Origin: Prochlorococcus sp. AG-409-A22
Lineage (GTDB): Bacteria; Cyanobacteriota; Cyanobacteriia; PCC-6307; Cyanobiaceae
NCBI GenBank assembly: GCA_003216135.1
Contig: QCJI01000004.1
Location: 1 to 59,509 of the forward strand
Reading direction: 5' to 3'
DNA length: 59,509 nucleotides
The translations under genes were made by a program, and so were the position numbers. Below are positions 15,578 to 23,311 of the stretch, piece by piece. The notes under the pieces were generated by a model. The model did not search any database, had not been told where the DNA came from, and was given only the letters and a program-made list of their open reading frames with translations. Each line of letters begins with the position of its first letter. The first letter of the stretch is position 1.

Positions 15578-16795
15578 TTAATTAACTAATTTTTCTGTTG
15601 TTTTTATATCTTTTGATCCTGCGAAGGCTAAATCTTCTTGTAATTTATTTTCACATGAAAGTACCCTCGACCAACTTGGTAACTGTTGAGTCGTTGGGAA
15701 TGCTAAGTAATTTTCTGTAGCAGGCCTTAATAATTTTGCAAATTTTTGTACTGATAGTTCTTCTTCATGTCTGTCGTATGGTAATTGATTTACGGCAGAA
15801 TCAAGACCAAATTGTTTAACACGATCTTCTCCAACTCTTTTATAAAGGACTTCTAAAGTTGCAAGTTTCGTACTAGTTAAAGTCTCTGCTTGATGCTCCA
15901 TAAGGCCTCGCAAAATACTTGAAAGGATTTCTGTACACATTTTTTGTAATCCTTCTTTTGATGAATCTCCTATATTCTTATGTTTATGGTCAAACAAACC
16001 AAGGTCGACTTGAGCTATTTTTGAAGTCCTTACGTTTCTATAAACTTCCGATAATAAACCTATTTCTAGACCCCAGTCACATGGAATTCTTAAATTCATA
16101 GCAAGGTCTTTTGTAAATGCAAATTCTCCTGCTAAGGGATACCTAAATGATTGAAGATATTGTAAAAAAGGTCCCTTTCCAACTAACTGCTCAAGACTAG
16201 CTAGCAAAGGTCCAACAAATAATCTTGTGGCCCTACCTTGTAGTTGATTCGTTTCTAAGGATAATCGACTGTAAAATGCCTTTACATAAGATATTCCATA
16301 TGATTCATCTAAAAGAGGAAGTATCATTCGTGAAGGATATAAAGGACTAAAAGTTCTTATATCAGCATCAAAAAGTGCTACAACTTCTGATTTTCTTGTA
16401 GCAACTCCTATACCTTGCCAAACAGCCCATCCTTTGCCAGGAGTTACTAATAATTCTAAACCATTTTTTTCTTGATTTTTTAAGAGATTAATTACATAGG
16501 GTGAATTTGTCCATTGAATGTGAACTGGGAATGGCATCGAATTAAAAAACGAAGTTGCTTCTCTTACTTGTTCAATGGTCTTTGCTGAAAGAGCAATAAC
16601 CAATTCATTTAAACTCGTGAGGCTTTTTAAAACTTCTTTTATATCTTTTAGTGCTGGACGTTCAAACTCTTCATATAAACATGGGATTAATATACTAGTT
16701 GATCTTTTTTTTAGTCTTTTATTTAATTCTTTTATTAAATCACTAGTTACACCGTATTCATGTATTGTTGTGATTAACCCTTGTTGAAAGTCCAT
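15578..16795 (-). CDS. gpgS: Glucosyl-3-phosphoglycerate synthase
   Basis: A 405-residue GT-A glycosyltransferase of family GT81. The N-terminal strand STSILIPCLYEE, a TPGKGWAVWQGIG donor-site segment and the metal-binding ALFDADIRTF (DAD at 143-145) are the hallmarks. The later CDWGLEIGLL and DLGLFDHKHK complete the active site. The enzyme joins glucose from an NDP-glucose to 3-phosphoglycerate. It is divergent from the phosphorylase-phosphatase-kinase operon, starting 50 bases away, which fits a shared regulatory region for one pathway. Full length. Confidence 0.85.
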   Translation of the reverse strand: MDFQQGLITTIHEYGVTSDLIKELNKRLKKRSTSILIPCLYEEFERPALKDIKEVLKSLTSLNELVIALSAKTIEQVREATSFFNSMPFPVHIQWTNSPYVINLLKNQEKNGLELLVTPGKGWAVWQGIGVATRKSEVVALFDADIRTFSPLYPSRMILPLLDESYGISYVKAFYSRLSLETNQLQGRATRLFVGPLLASLEQLVGKGPFLQYLQSFRYPLAGEFAFTKDLAMNLRIPCDWGLEIGLLSEVYRNVRTSKIAQVDLGLFDHKHKNIGDSSKEGLQKMCTEILSSILRGLMEHQAETLTSTKLATLEVLYKRVGEDRVKQFGLDSAVNQLPYDRHEEELSVQKFAKLLRPATENYLAFPTTQQLPSWSRVLSCENKLQEDLAFAGSKDIKTTEKLVN

Positions 16796-16845
16796 TTTCT
16801 ATTTGATGTGCAGAATAGTGTTAATACTTCGATGATTTTTTCAAA

Positions 16846-18606
16846 GTGAAGCAAATTGATTCAGAGAAAAAATTAGATAGATTGAATCTTCGTAAATTGT
16901 TGGAAACAATTTATTCAAGTAATACTACAGAAGAAATTAATTTTATTTCAAATCAATTATTACAGATTTTAGATGATTTCTCAGAGAAATCTTCTTTTGA
17001 AGAAATAAGTTATAACGAACGTTGGGATGAATCTTATTCGGTTTTAATAACATATGCTGATTCTGTTTATAAAAATGGTGAATCAACATTAATAACACTT
17101 CGAGAATTATTAAGCAAACATTTTGGAGGCCTTTCTAAAGTTTTGCATATTCTTCCATTTTTGAAATCTACTAGTGATGGAGGTTTTGCAGTTTCAAGTT
17201 ATGAATGTTTGGAAGAAAAATTTGGAAATTGGAATGATCTTAAAAATATTTCTCAAAAACATATTCTGATGGCTGATTTGGTACTGAATCATATCTCATC
17301 TTCTCATCCTTGGGTTCAACAATTTATTAATTCCCAAGAACCCGGAATTTCAAATATTTTTTCACCGGACCATAATCTTGATTGGACAAATGTTGTTAGA
17401 CCTAGAAGCTCATCTTTATTTTCTAATTTAAATACAGAGGATGGTCCGAAACACGTTTGGACAACTTTTGGTCCAGACCAAATTGATTTGAATTGGCATA
17501 ACCCAAAGATGACTATTTATTTCTTATCTATAATTATTAATTATTTATCTCATGGAGTTAAATGGTTTAGGCTCGATGCTGTAGGTTTTATTTGGAAAGA
17601 ATCTGGCACTACATGTTTACATTTGCCAAAGGCTCATTCAATTGTAAAAATTCTACGAATTCTTTTAGATAACCTTCTTTCCGATGGATTATTAATAACT
17701 GAAACTAATGTTCCTCAGAGTGAAAATCTCTCATATTTAGTTACTGAAGATGAGGCTCATATGGCATATAATTTTCCTTTGCCTCCTATTCTATTAGAAG
17801 CAATTATTACTTCTAAAGCAGATATTCTGAATTCTTGGATTTTTAAATGGCCAGAGTTGCCAGAAAACACAACTCTTTTTAATTTTACAGCATCACATGA
17901 TGGAGTTGGATTGAGAGCTTTAGAGGGACTCATGAATGAACAGAGAATTAAAGAATTATTAATTAATTGTGAGAAAAGAGGAGGTCTAGTAAGTCATAGA
18001 CGCTTATCAAATGGAGAGGATAAGCCTTATGAGTTGAATATTAGTTGGTGGAGCGCTATGGAAGACTCTGGTATAGATTCAAATCGCTATCAGTATGAAC
18101 GATTTTTATTAACTCAATTAATAGTTTTAGCTCTTAAAGGTGTCCCAGCTTTTTACCTGCCAGCTTTATTGGCATCAGAAAATGATATTAAAAGTTTTTC
18201 CTTAACGGGTCAAAGAAGAGACCTCAATAGAGAGAAATTTGACTATGAAAATCTTTCATCGATATTGGATAATCCTGAGTCTAATGCTAATAAAAATTTA
18301 GAATATCTTAGAAATGCTATGAATGTGAGATCGAATCTAAAACAATTTCATCCTGCTTCGCAAATGGAATGTTTATCTTACGGTAGAAGTGATATTGTTG
18401 TAATTAAAAGGGGGAAAGGACTCGAATCTGTCTATACGATACACAACATTACAGATAATAAGATAAATTATCAATTATATGATCAAGATCTTACAGAAAC
18501 AAATACAAATAATCTTAGTATGCGTGATTTGCTAACATCCAATAAATATAATTTGAAAAATATTAGCCTTGATCCTTTTCAAGTCATTTGGCTTAGTTAT
18601 TTGTAA
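16846..18606 (+). CDS. GH13_18 sucrose-phosphorylase-like enzyme (probable glucosylglycerate phosphorylase)
   Basis: A 586-residue alpha-amylase-superfamily protein with a GTG start. Catalytic set: nucleophile D244 in WFRLDAVGF, acid/base E286 in LITETNVP, stabiliser D352 in FTASHDGVG. LMADLVLNHISSSHPW is region I. The family includes sucrose phosphorylase and glucosylglycerate phosphorylase. The gene is divergent from gpgS and overlaps a GpgP-like phosphatase by 1 base (TAATG), so glucosylglycerate is the more likely substrate. Products would be glucose-1-phosphate and glycerate. Substrate choice is inference from context. Confidence 0.75.
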   Translation: MKQIDSEKKLDRLNLRKLLETIYSSNTTEEINFISNQLLQILDDFSEKSSFEEISYNERWDESYSVLITYADSVYKNGESTLITLRELLSKHFGGLSKVLHILPFLKSTSDGGFAVSSYECLEEKFGNWNDLKNISQKHILMADLVLNHISSSHPWVQQFINSQEPGISNIFSPDHNLDWTNVVRPRSSSLFSNLNTEDGPKHVWTTFGPDQIDLNWHNPKMTIYFLSIIINYLSHGVKWFRLDAVGFIWKESGTTCLHLPKAHSIVKILRILLDNLLSDGLLITETNVPQSENLSYLVTEDEAHMAYNFPLPPILLEAIITSKADILNSWIFKWPELPENTTLFNFTASHDGVGLRALEGLMNEQRIKELLINCEKRGGLVSHRRLSNGEDKPYELNISWWSAMEDSGIDSNRYQYERFLLTQLIVLALKGVPAFYLPALLASENDIKSFSLTGQRRDLNREKFDYENLSSILDNPESNANKNLEYLRNAMNVRSNLKQFHPASQMECLSYGRSDIVVIKRGKGLESVYTIHNITDNKINYQLYDQDLTETNTNNLSMRDLLTSNKYNLKNISLDPFQVIWLSYL

Positions 18607-19406
18607 TGATTGAAAATTCTTCTATTTGGGTTGTGAGCGATGTTGATGGAACTTTAATGGATCATTCATACGATCTTACTCCAGCAAAAGAAACTATTAA
18701 TACCTTAAAAGATTTATCTGTGCCTGTTATACTTTGTACGAGCAAAACTGCTTCGGAAGTAAAGGTTATTAGAAAGGAACTTGAATTAACTGATCCTTAT
18801 ATTGTCGAGAATGGCGCAGCAATATATGGTGAATCAATTAAAAATGAAACATTCGAAATTATTCTAGGAGAAAAGTATGAAGTTCTTGAAGAAATTTTGA
18901 GGAAAATTTCTAAAGAGATTAGTTACAATTTAATTCCTCTAAATAATCTTTCTGATCAAGAAGCTACCGAACTTACTGGATTAAAAGATAATTCATTAAC
19001 TTTAATGAGAGATAGACATTGGAGTATGCCATTTTTGAATCCTCCTGATATTCTTGAAGAAAAAATTAAAATTTGTTGTAAAAGATTTAAAGTTGAAATT
19101 TTTAAAGGTAATAGAATGAGTCATTTATTGTCAATTAATTCAGATAAAGGAAAAGCAATAAATGAACTTAAGAAATATTCAAATAATCCAAATATTAAAA
19201 TTATAGGTTTAGGAGATTCTCCTAATGATTTACCTTTATTAGTTAATTCAGACTTTAAAATTGTTATTCCAGGTATAAATGGCCCTAATTTAAGTTTATT
19301 AAATAAATTAAAAAATTATGAATTTACTATAGCTGAGAGACCTAATGGTCATGGATGGAAGCATGAAATATCAAGGTTAATTGATATATTAAACCTTAGA
19401 AAATAA
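18606..19406 (+). CDS. gpgP: HAD-IIB phosphatase (probable glucosyl-3-phosphoglycerate phosphatase)
   Basis: A 266-residue HAD hydrolase. Motif I SDVDGTL gives nucleophile D12 and acid D14, CTSKTASEV is motif II, the Lys of SDKGKA (181) motif III, and GLGDSPND (D204, D208) motif IV. The length and order match the mannosyl/glucosyl-3-phosphoglycerate phosphatase branch. It removes phosphate from the GpgS product to yield glucosylglycerate. Starts inside the stop of the phosphorylase and ends exactly against the kinase gene. Confidence 0.75.
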   Translation: MIENSSIWVVSDVDGTLMDHSYDLTPAKETINTLKDLSVPVILCTSKTASEVKVIRKELELTDPYIVENGAAIYGESIKNETFEIILGEKYEVLEEILRKISKEISYNLIPLNNLSDQEATELTGLKDNSLTLMRDRHWSMPFLNPPDILEEKIKICCKRFKVEIFKGNRMSHLLSINSDKGKAINELKKYSNNPNIKIIGLGDSPNDLPLLVNSDFKIVIPGINGPNLSLLNKLKNYEFTIAERPNGHGWKHEISRLIDILNLRK

Positions 19407-20348
19407 GTGAAAGTTTCAAATATTAACTTCCCATTAGATAAATTTGAAAAATTAATTATTAAAATTGGATGGGATTCCTTACAAGATTGGATCAGTTTTT
19501 GGAATATTAAAAAAGATCGTCTTTTAATTAATGAATATTGGGATGACAATGTAAAGGAAGATTGGATCTGGGGTTTGGCTTTACCTCTTTTATCTCAGGC
19601 ATATAACTTCAAACAAAATTTTTCAGAAAGGAAAATAATTGGTATTTCCGCCTTACCAGGTACTGGGAAAACAACATTGGGAAAATGGTTGGAAGCAATA
19701 TCTTTAAAACTAAATTTTAAAGTAAATGTTATTTCTATTGACGATTTTTATTTACCATCTGAGGAGATGAAGTTAGCAATAAATAATAATCCTTGGAATG
19801 TTTCTAGAGGATTCCCAGGAAGCCATTCAGTTCACTTAATGCTAGAGACTTTATTAAATTGGAAGGTTGATGGGCATTTAAAGGTTCCAGTTTTTGATAA
19901 ATCATTAAGGAATGGTTTAGGAGATAGATCTCATTGGAGGACAGACGATCCGGATTTGTTAATTATCGAAGGATGGTTTTTAGGAGTTAAACCTATTTCT
20001 AATTATTGTGATGACTATACATTAATATCCCCTTCGTTAACTTCTGAAGAATCTTCTTATATATTAAATATTCAAAGAAATTTAAAAGAATATTTAGATA
20101 TTTGGAATTTAATAGATACTATTTGGCAATTAAAACCTCTCAAATTTGAATATATGAATTTATGGAAATTAAATCAAGAAAAAGATATGTTAAAAAAAAA
20201 GGGAAAAGCACTTAAGGATTTGCAATTATCAAATTTTTTGAGAATGCTAAATGTATCTATTCCAAAAAAGAGTTTTGATGAAGTTAATTCTGATGTTTTG
20301 TTTTTGATTAATCAAGAAAGAAAATTAATTGAAGTTGGTTTAAATTAA
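19407..20348 (+). CDS. D-glycerate kinase-like P-loop protein
   Basis: A 313-residue protein with a GTG start directly after the preceding stop. P-loop LPGTGKTT (83-90), ISIDDFYLP, NPWNVSRGFPGSH, LKVPVFDKSLRNGLGDR and LLIIEGWFLG follow the order of plant-type glycerate 3-kinases. It would phosphorylate glycerate to 3-phosphoglycerate. Two sources are plausible: glycerate released by the GH13 phosphorylase, and photorespiratory glycerate (an aminotransferase of the glyoxylate type lies at 55.6 kb). Last gene of the tight operon. Confidence 0.75.
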   Translation: MKVSNINFPLDKFEKLIIKIGWDSLQDWISFWNIKKDRLLINEYWDDNVKEDWIWGLALPLLSQAYNFKQNFSERKIIGISALPGTGKTTLGKWLEAISLKLNFKVNVISIDDFYLPSEEMKLAINNNPWNVSRGFPGSHSVHLMLETLLNWKVDGHLKVPVFDKSLRNGLGDRSHWRTDDPDLLIIEGWFLGVKPISNYCDDYTLISPSLTSEESSYILNIQRNLKEYLDIWNLIDTIWQLKPLKFEYMNLWKLNQEKDMLKKKGKALKDLQLSNFLRMLNVSIPKKSFDEVNSDVLFLINQERKLIEVGLN

Positions 20349-20437
20349 AAATTTATTATTTTTTATTTATTTTAAGTAATGTTTTATACATATTTTTTTT
20401 TAAATCTTTTGTTTAATAAAAATAATTTTTATTTTAA

Positions 20438-20665
20438 ATGGTTGAGTTTTCTTACAAAAACGAAAGTTGTAGGATGATTGTTTTGAGATGTATTGGTTCT
20501 TCTAATTTTTTTTTAGAAAGAGTATTATTTCCAACTGATATAATTACTTTTATGGCTCCAAATGATTCGCGAGTAGAAATATGGGGAAATGAGTTGTATG
20601 GACCTAAACTTGAGGAAAGAATAAGAATTTCATCGGATAATGAAGATTCGAGATTAGTTGCTTAA
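20438..20665 (+). CDS. DUF1830 family protein
   Basis: A 75-residue protein. The stretch CRMIVLRCIGSSNFFLERVLFP followed by FMAPNDSRVEIWG matches by eye the cyanobacterial DUF1830 pattern (a small beta-rich domain with a Phe-Leu-Glu-Arg-Val-Phe-Pro core). ATG start at 20438. Role unknown, found only in cyanobacteria as far as I recall. Downstream gap 20666-20946 holds only two micro-frames, see rejected items. Confidence 0.7.
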   Translation: MVEFSYKNESCRMIVLRCIGSSNFFLERVLFPTDIITFMAPNDSRVEIWGNELYGPKLEERIRISSDNEDSRLVA

Positions 20666-20946
20666 CTTTAAATATTAAATAATTTTTTTTCGTGTAAAAA
20701 TTTTTGGAAAATAATTAAATTAATTTTGATATTATTAAAATATTTTAACTGAAGATTAAACCTTATATTATATATTAAATTTGATGTGTTTATATTCTTA
20801 TGTTATATCTCTAGTATTAATTTTTATTGGTTTAGGAACATTTATAACCTAATCATGAAAATTTTACTAATTATTTATTCAATAGTTCATTTAAAGATTA
20901 TTTTAAATTAATCTTTTCTAATTCAATTAAAATTTATTTTCAGATT

Positions 20947-21081
20947 ATGGATCTTACAACTGCTTTATTTTTTTTAAGTTTTCCATTTGTAGCATTAACG
21001 TTATATTTTGGAACTAAAAATGATTTTTATGAAAGTGAAAATTATAAGGGTGACGGATGTGCCCATGATGTCAAAAGATAA
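20947..21081 (+). CDS. 44-residue membrane protein
   Basis: ATG at 20947 to TAA gives a hydrophobic first half (MDLTTALFFLSFPFVALTL) and a polar tail (YFGTKNDFYESENYKG) ending with DGCAHDVKR. One membrane span with a polar tail containing one cysteine. The organised layout suggests a real gene, and the tail is reminiscent of small thylakoid proteins. No family assigned. Confidence 0.5.
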   Translation: MDLTTALFFLSFPFVALTLYFGTKNDFYESENYKGDGCAHDVKR

Positions 21082-21086
21082 ATCTA

Positions 21087-21305
21087 TTATTTATTTCCAC
21101 TAAAAACACAAGTCCATTTACTATCAAATTGCCATACAGGTTTATATATTTTCTCAGAAATTTCTTTACCTGTTTTTTTACATGTCTCTAAATCTTTCAT
21201 TGGAATAGAGTGTAATTATAGACTAATTATTCCACTTACTAATGTTCTTCCTCCAGGTCCTTGTCTATAAAGTTCCAATAACTAGTCAACAATTTGGTTT
21301 AACAT
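21087..21305 (-). pseudogene. Decayed small gene with two in-frame stop codons
   Basis: The minus-strand frame from ATG (complement of 21303-21305) reads MLNQIVD-stop-LLELYRQGPGGRTLV SGIISL-stop-LHSIP, then continues MKDLETCKKTGKEI, KPVWQFDSKW and TCVFSGNK to a double stop (TAATAG). The protein-like sequence on both sides of each stop shows one ancestral frame of 72 codons. The first stop (TAG at codon 8) is one transition from CAG (Gln); the second (TAA at codon 30) is one change from a Tyr codon. A 37-residue remnant could still be read from the ATG at codon 36 (complement of 21198-21200). Function of the intact gene is unknown. Confidence 0.6.
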
Positions 21306-21439
21306 CTTTGGAAATTAAAAATACAGATAAACGATTATGAATTTAATAAATAATTTATTCTTCATAATTTATTTTTTTCTTTTGCTTATATAATGTAAAT
21401 TATATTATTTAATTTTGAAGTACTTTTATACATAAATAT

Positions 21440-22240
21440 TTGGAATATTTAAAATTTATTTTATACGGATTAATTCAAGGTTTAACAGAATTTATTCCTG
21501 TTAGTAGTACAGCACACTTAAAAATCATATCTTTATGGTTCGGAATTGAAGATCCTGGTACATCTTTATCAGCTATTATTCAACTAGGCAGTGTTTTTGC
21601 TATATTTTGGTACTTTAGAAATGATATCTTTATTTTTAGGAATTCATCTTCAGAAAATATTTTAGATTCTTTTTTATTAAAAAAATTATCAACTTCTATA
21701 ATTATTGGTACTCTCCCAATCATTATTATAGGTTCTTTTATAAGTTTTTTTATTCCTTACTTTTTAGATAACAATCTCCGTTCAAACTTTTCTATAGCAA
21801 TAATATCCTTATTAATGGCTGTTTTAATGTTTTTAGCTGATAATTCGAGCAATAAATTTATTAACTTAAGAAATCATAATTATCTACATAGCTTTTTAAT
21901 AGGCCTTGTACAGGCATTTGCTATAATTCCTGGCGTATCTCGTTCAGGTATTACTATTTCTTTGGCACTTTTATTCGGTTGGGAAAGAAAAGATGCCGCG
22001 AAGTTTTCTTTTCTTTTAGGTATACCTGCTATTTCATTAGCTGCTTTCCTTCAGTTAATATTTTCTTTAAATCAATTTTCATATTTTAGTTTTTTTCCTT
22101 TAATAATTGGACTTACTACCACATTCTTCTCTTCTTTATTAGCAATAGATTTTTTAATAAAATATATATCTAAAAGAGGAATGAAAATATTTATATACTA
22201 TAGAATTATATTTGGTATTTTGATTCTTTTGAATTTATAA
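21440..22240 (+). CDS. uppP: Undecaprenyl-diphosphatase (UppP/BacA)
   Basis: A 266-residue membrane protein with a TTG start and about eight spans. The two family signatures are present: LIQGLTEFIPVSSTAHL near the N-terminus (Glu and Ser-Ser-Thr-Ala-His active site) and PGVSRSGITISLALLFGW in the second half. It recycles undecaprenyl diphosphate to the monophosphate carrier for peptidoglycan and envelope glycan synthesis, and confers bacitracin tolerance. Length matches the family. Downstream lies a short membrane gene and tRNA-Pro. Confidence 0.9.
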   Translation: MEYLKFILYGLIQGLTEFIPVSSTAHLKIISLWFGIEDPGTSLSAIIQLGSVFAIFWYFRNDIFIFRNSSSENILDSFLLKKLSTSIIIGTLPIIIIGSFISFFIPYFLDNNLRSNFSIAIISLLMAVLMFLADNSSNKFINLRNHNYLHSFLIGLVQAFAIIPGVSRSGITISLALLFGWERKDAAKFSFLLGIPAISLAAFLQLIFSLNQFSYFSFFPLIIGLTTTFFSSLLAIDFLIKYISKRGMKIFIYYRIIFGILILLNL

Positions 22241-22282
22241 TTTCTTTGGAACGTTAAATATTATCTTTACTGTCTTACGCAT

Positions 22283-22447
22283 ATGATTTTAAATCAATTC
22301 TTGATATCTATTAAATTAGGAGAGGTTGAAGTTGGAAATATTACTTTATTTTTTCTTATATTTTTTTCATCATTTACATTCATTGCTGTTGGTATTAGTT
22401 CGTATAAATTATACAAATCTTTAATAAATGATGATGTTGATAATTAA
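22283..22447 (+). CDS. 54-residue membrane protein
   Basis: ATG at 22283 to TAA, 54 residues: MILNQFLISIKLGEVEVG, one hydrophobic span (residues 20-40), then KLYKSLINDDVDN. The stop abuts the tRNA-Pro gene on the opposite strand. The clear membrane layout favours a real gene. No family. Confidence 0.45.
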   Translation: MILNQFLISIKLGEVEVGNITLFFLIFFSSFTFIAVGISSYKLYKSLINDDVDN

Positions 22448-22521
22448 TCGGAACGGCGGGATTTGAACCCACGACCCCCACTACCCCAAAGTGGTGCGCT
22501 ACCAAACTGCGCTACGCCCCG
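22448..22521 (-). tRNA. tRNA-Pro (anticodon GGG)
   Basis: The minus strand gives a full cloverleaf. The acceptor stem CGGGGCG pairs with CGTTCCG through two G-T pairs, followed by discriminator A; CCA is not encoded. The D-arm lies in GCGCAGTTTGGTAGCGC, the anticodon stem CCACT/AGTGG encloses the loop TTGGGGT, and the T-arm carries GGTTCAAATCC. The 7-base loop puts GGG at positions 34-36, reading proline CCC and CCU codons. Confidence 0.9.
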
Positions 22522-22548
22522 TATCATTACTATAAAGATTAAGAAGGA

Positions 22549-23277
22549 CTACTTGTTAGTCTTTATAGGTTTATTATCAGACATCAATACACACTTATCA
22601 ACTTCCCAATTAAAGTTTTCCCAGATTTTATTGTTTAGCTTGTAATTACTACCAGTAAACGACCCTAGTTTTACTTTTGTTGGAGATGCCGAGCAATATT
22701 GTCTACTTCCTTCTATAGCCAAGTATTGTTGATGATAATCTTCAGCGTAATAATAAGTGTCAATCATTTTTATTTCTGTTTCAATTAATCCAAGACTTTT
22801 TTTATTAAGTTCTCTTTGATATTCTTCTTTACTTGATTGTATTATGTCTCTTTTGTTTTTATTTGTATAGTATATCGTAGATCTATATTGAGAACCTATA
22901 TCATTACCTTGTCTATCTTTCTGAGTTGGATTATGACATTCCCAAAACATTTTTAATAGATCACTAATATCTATTTTATTTTTATTCCAAACAACTCTTA
23001 CTACTTCTGCATGCCCAGTTAAACCAGAACATACCTCATAATAAGTAGGATTATTTTTAACCCCTCCTGCATAACCAACAGAGGTTGTTACTACTCCAGG
23101 AAGTTTCCAAAAACATTTTTCTGCACCCCAGAAACATCCGCATCCAAATATAATTTCGTCCTCTTGAGAGTTGGGATCTTTTTTGATATCAGTATTTAAT
23201 ATTCTATGAATTGAGTTAGTTTTATCACTAGGAATTGAATTTTTGTTATTCATGAGGAGTTTTAGCAATTTAAGCAT
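22549..23277 (-). CDS. msrA: Peptide-methionine (S)-S-oxide reductase MsrA
   Basis: A 242-residue protein. FGCGCFWGAEKCFW holds the catalytic Cys (C48, in GCFWG); VGYAGG, the HAEVV segment, FWECHNPTQ and GSQYRSTIYY are the conserved MsrA elements. It repairs oxidised methionine using thioredoxin. It carries about 40 extra residues at the N-terminus and a C-terminal extension after YCSASPTKV. An internal ATG at residue 9 is another possible start, and the first residues look poorly conserved. Confidence 0.88.
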   Translation of the reverse strand: MLKLLKLLMNNKNSIPSDKTNSIHRILNTDIKKDPNSQEDEIIFGCGCFWGAEKCFWKLPGVVTTSVGYAGGVKNNPTYYEVCSGLTGHAEVVRVVWNKNKIDISDLLKMFWECHNPTQKDRQGNDIGSQYRSTIYYTNKNKRDIIQSSKEEYQRELNKKSLGLIETEIKMIDTYYYAEDYHQQYLAIEGSRQYCSASPTKVKLGSFTGSNYKLNNKIWENFNWEVDKCVLMSDNKPIKTNK

Positions 23278-23311
23278 ACTTAAGCAATTTATCTTATGTT
23301 GAAAATTGATT

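Noticed and set aside
20784-20911. Two micro-frames of 22 and 18 hydrophobic residues
   Set aside because: They do not match PetL, PetN, PsbT or other known small subunits, and neither has a supported start; left as background in the gap 20666-20946.
22463-22645. A 60-residue frame across the tRNA-Pro gene
   Set aside because: It begins inside the tRNA and runs into the msrA 3' end on the other strand; chance frame.
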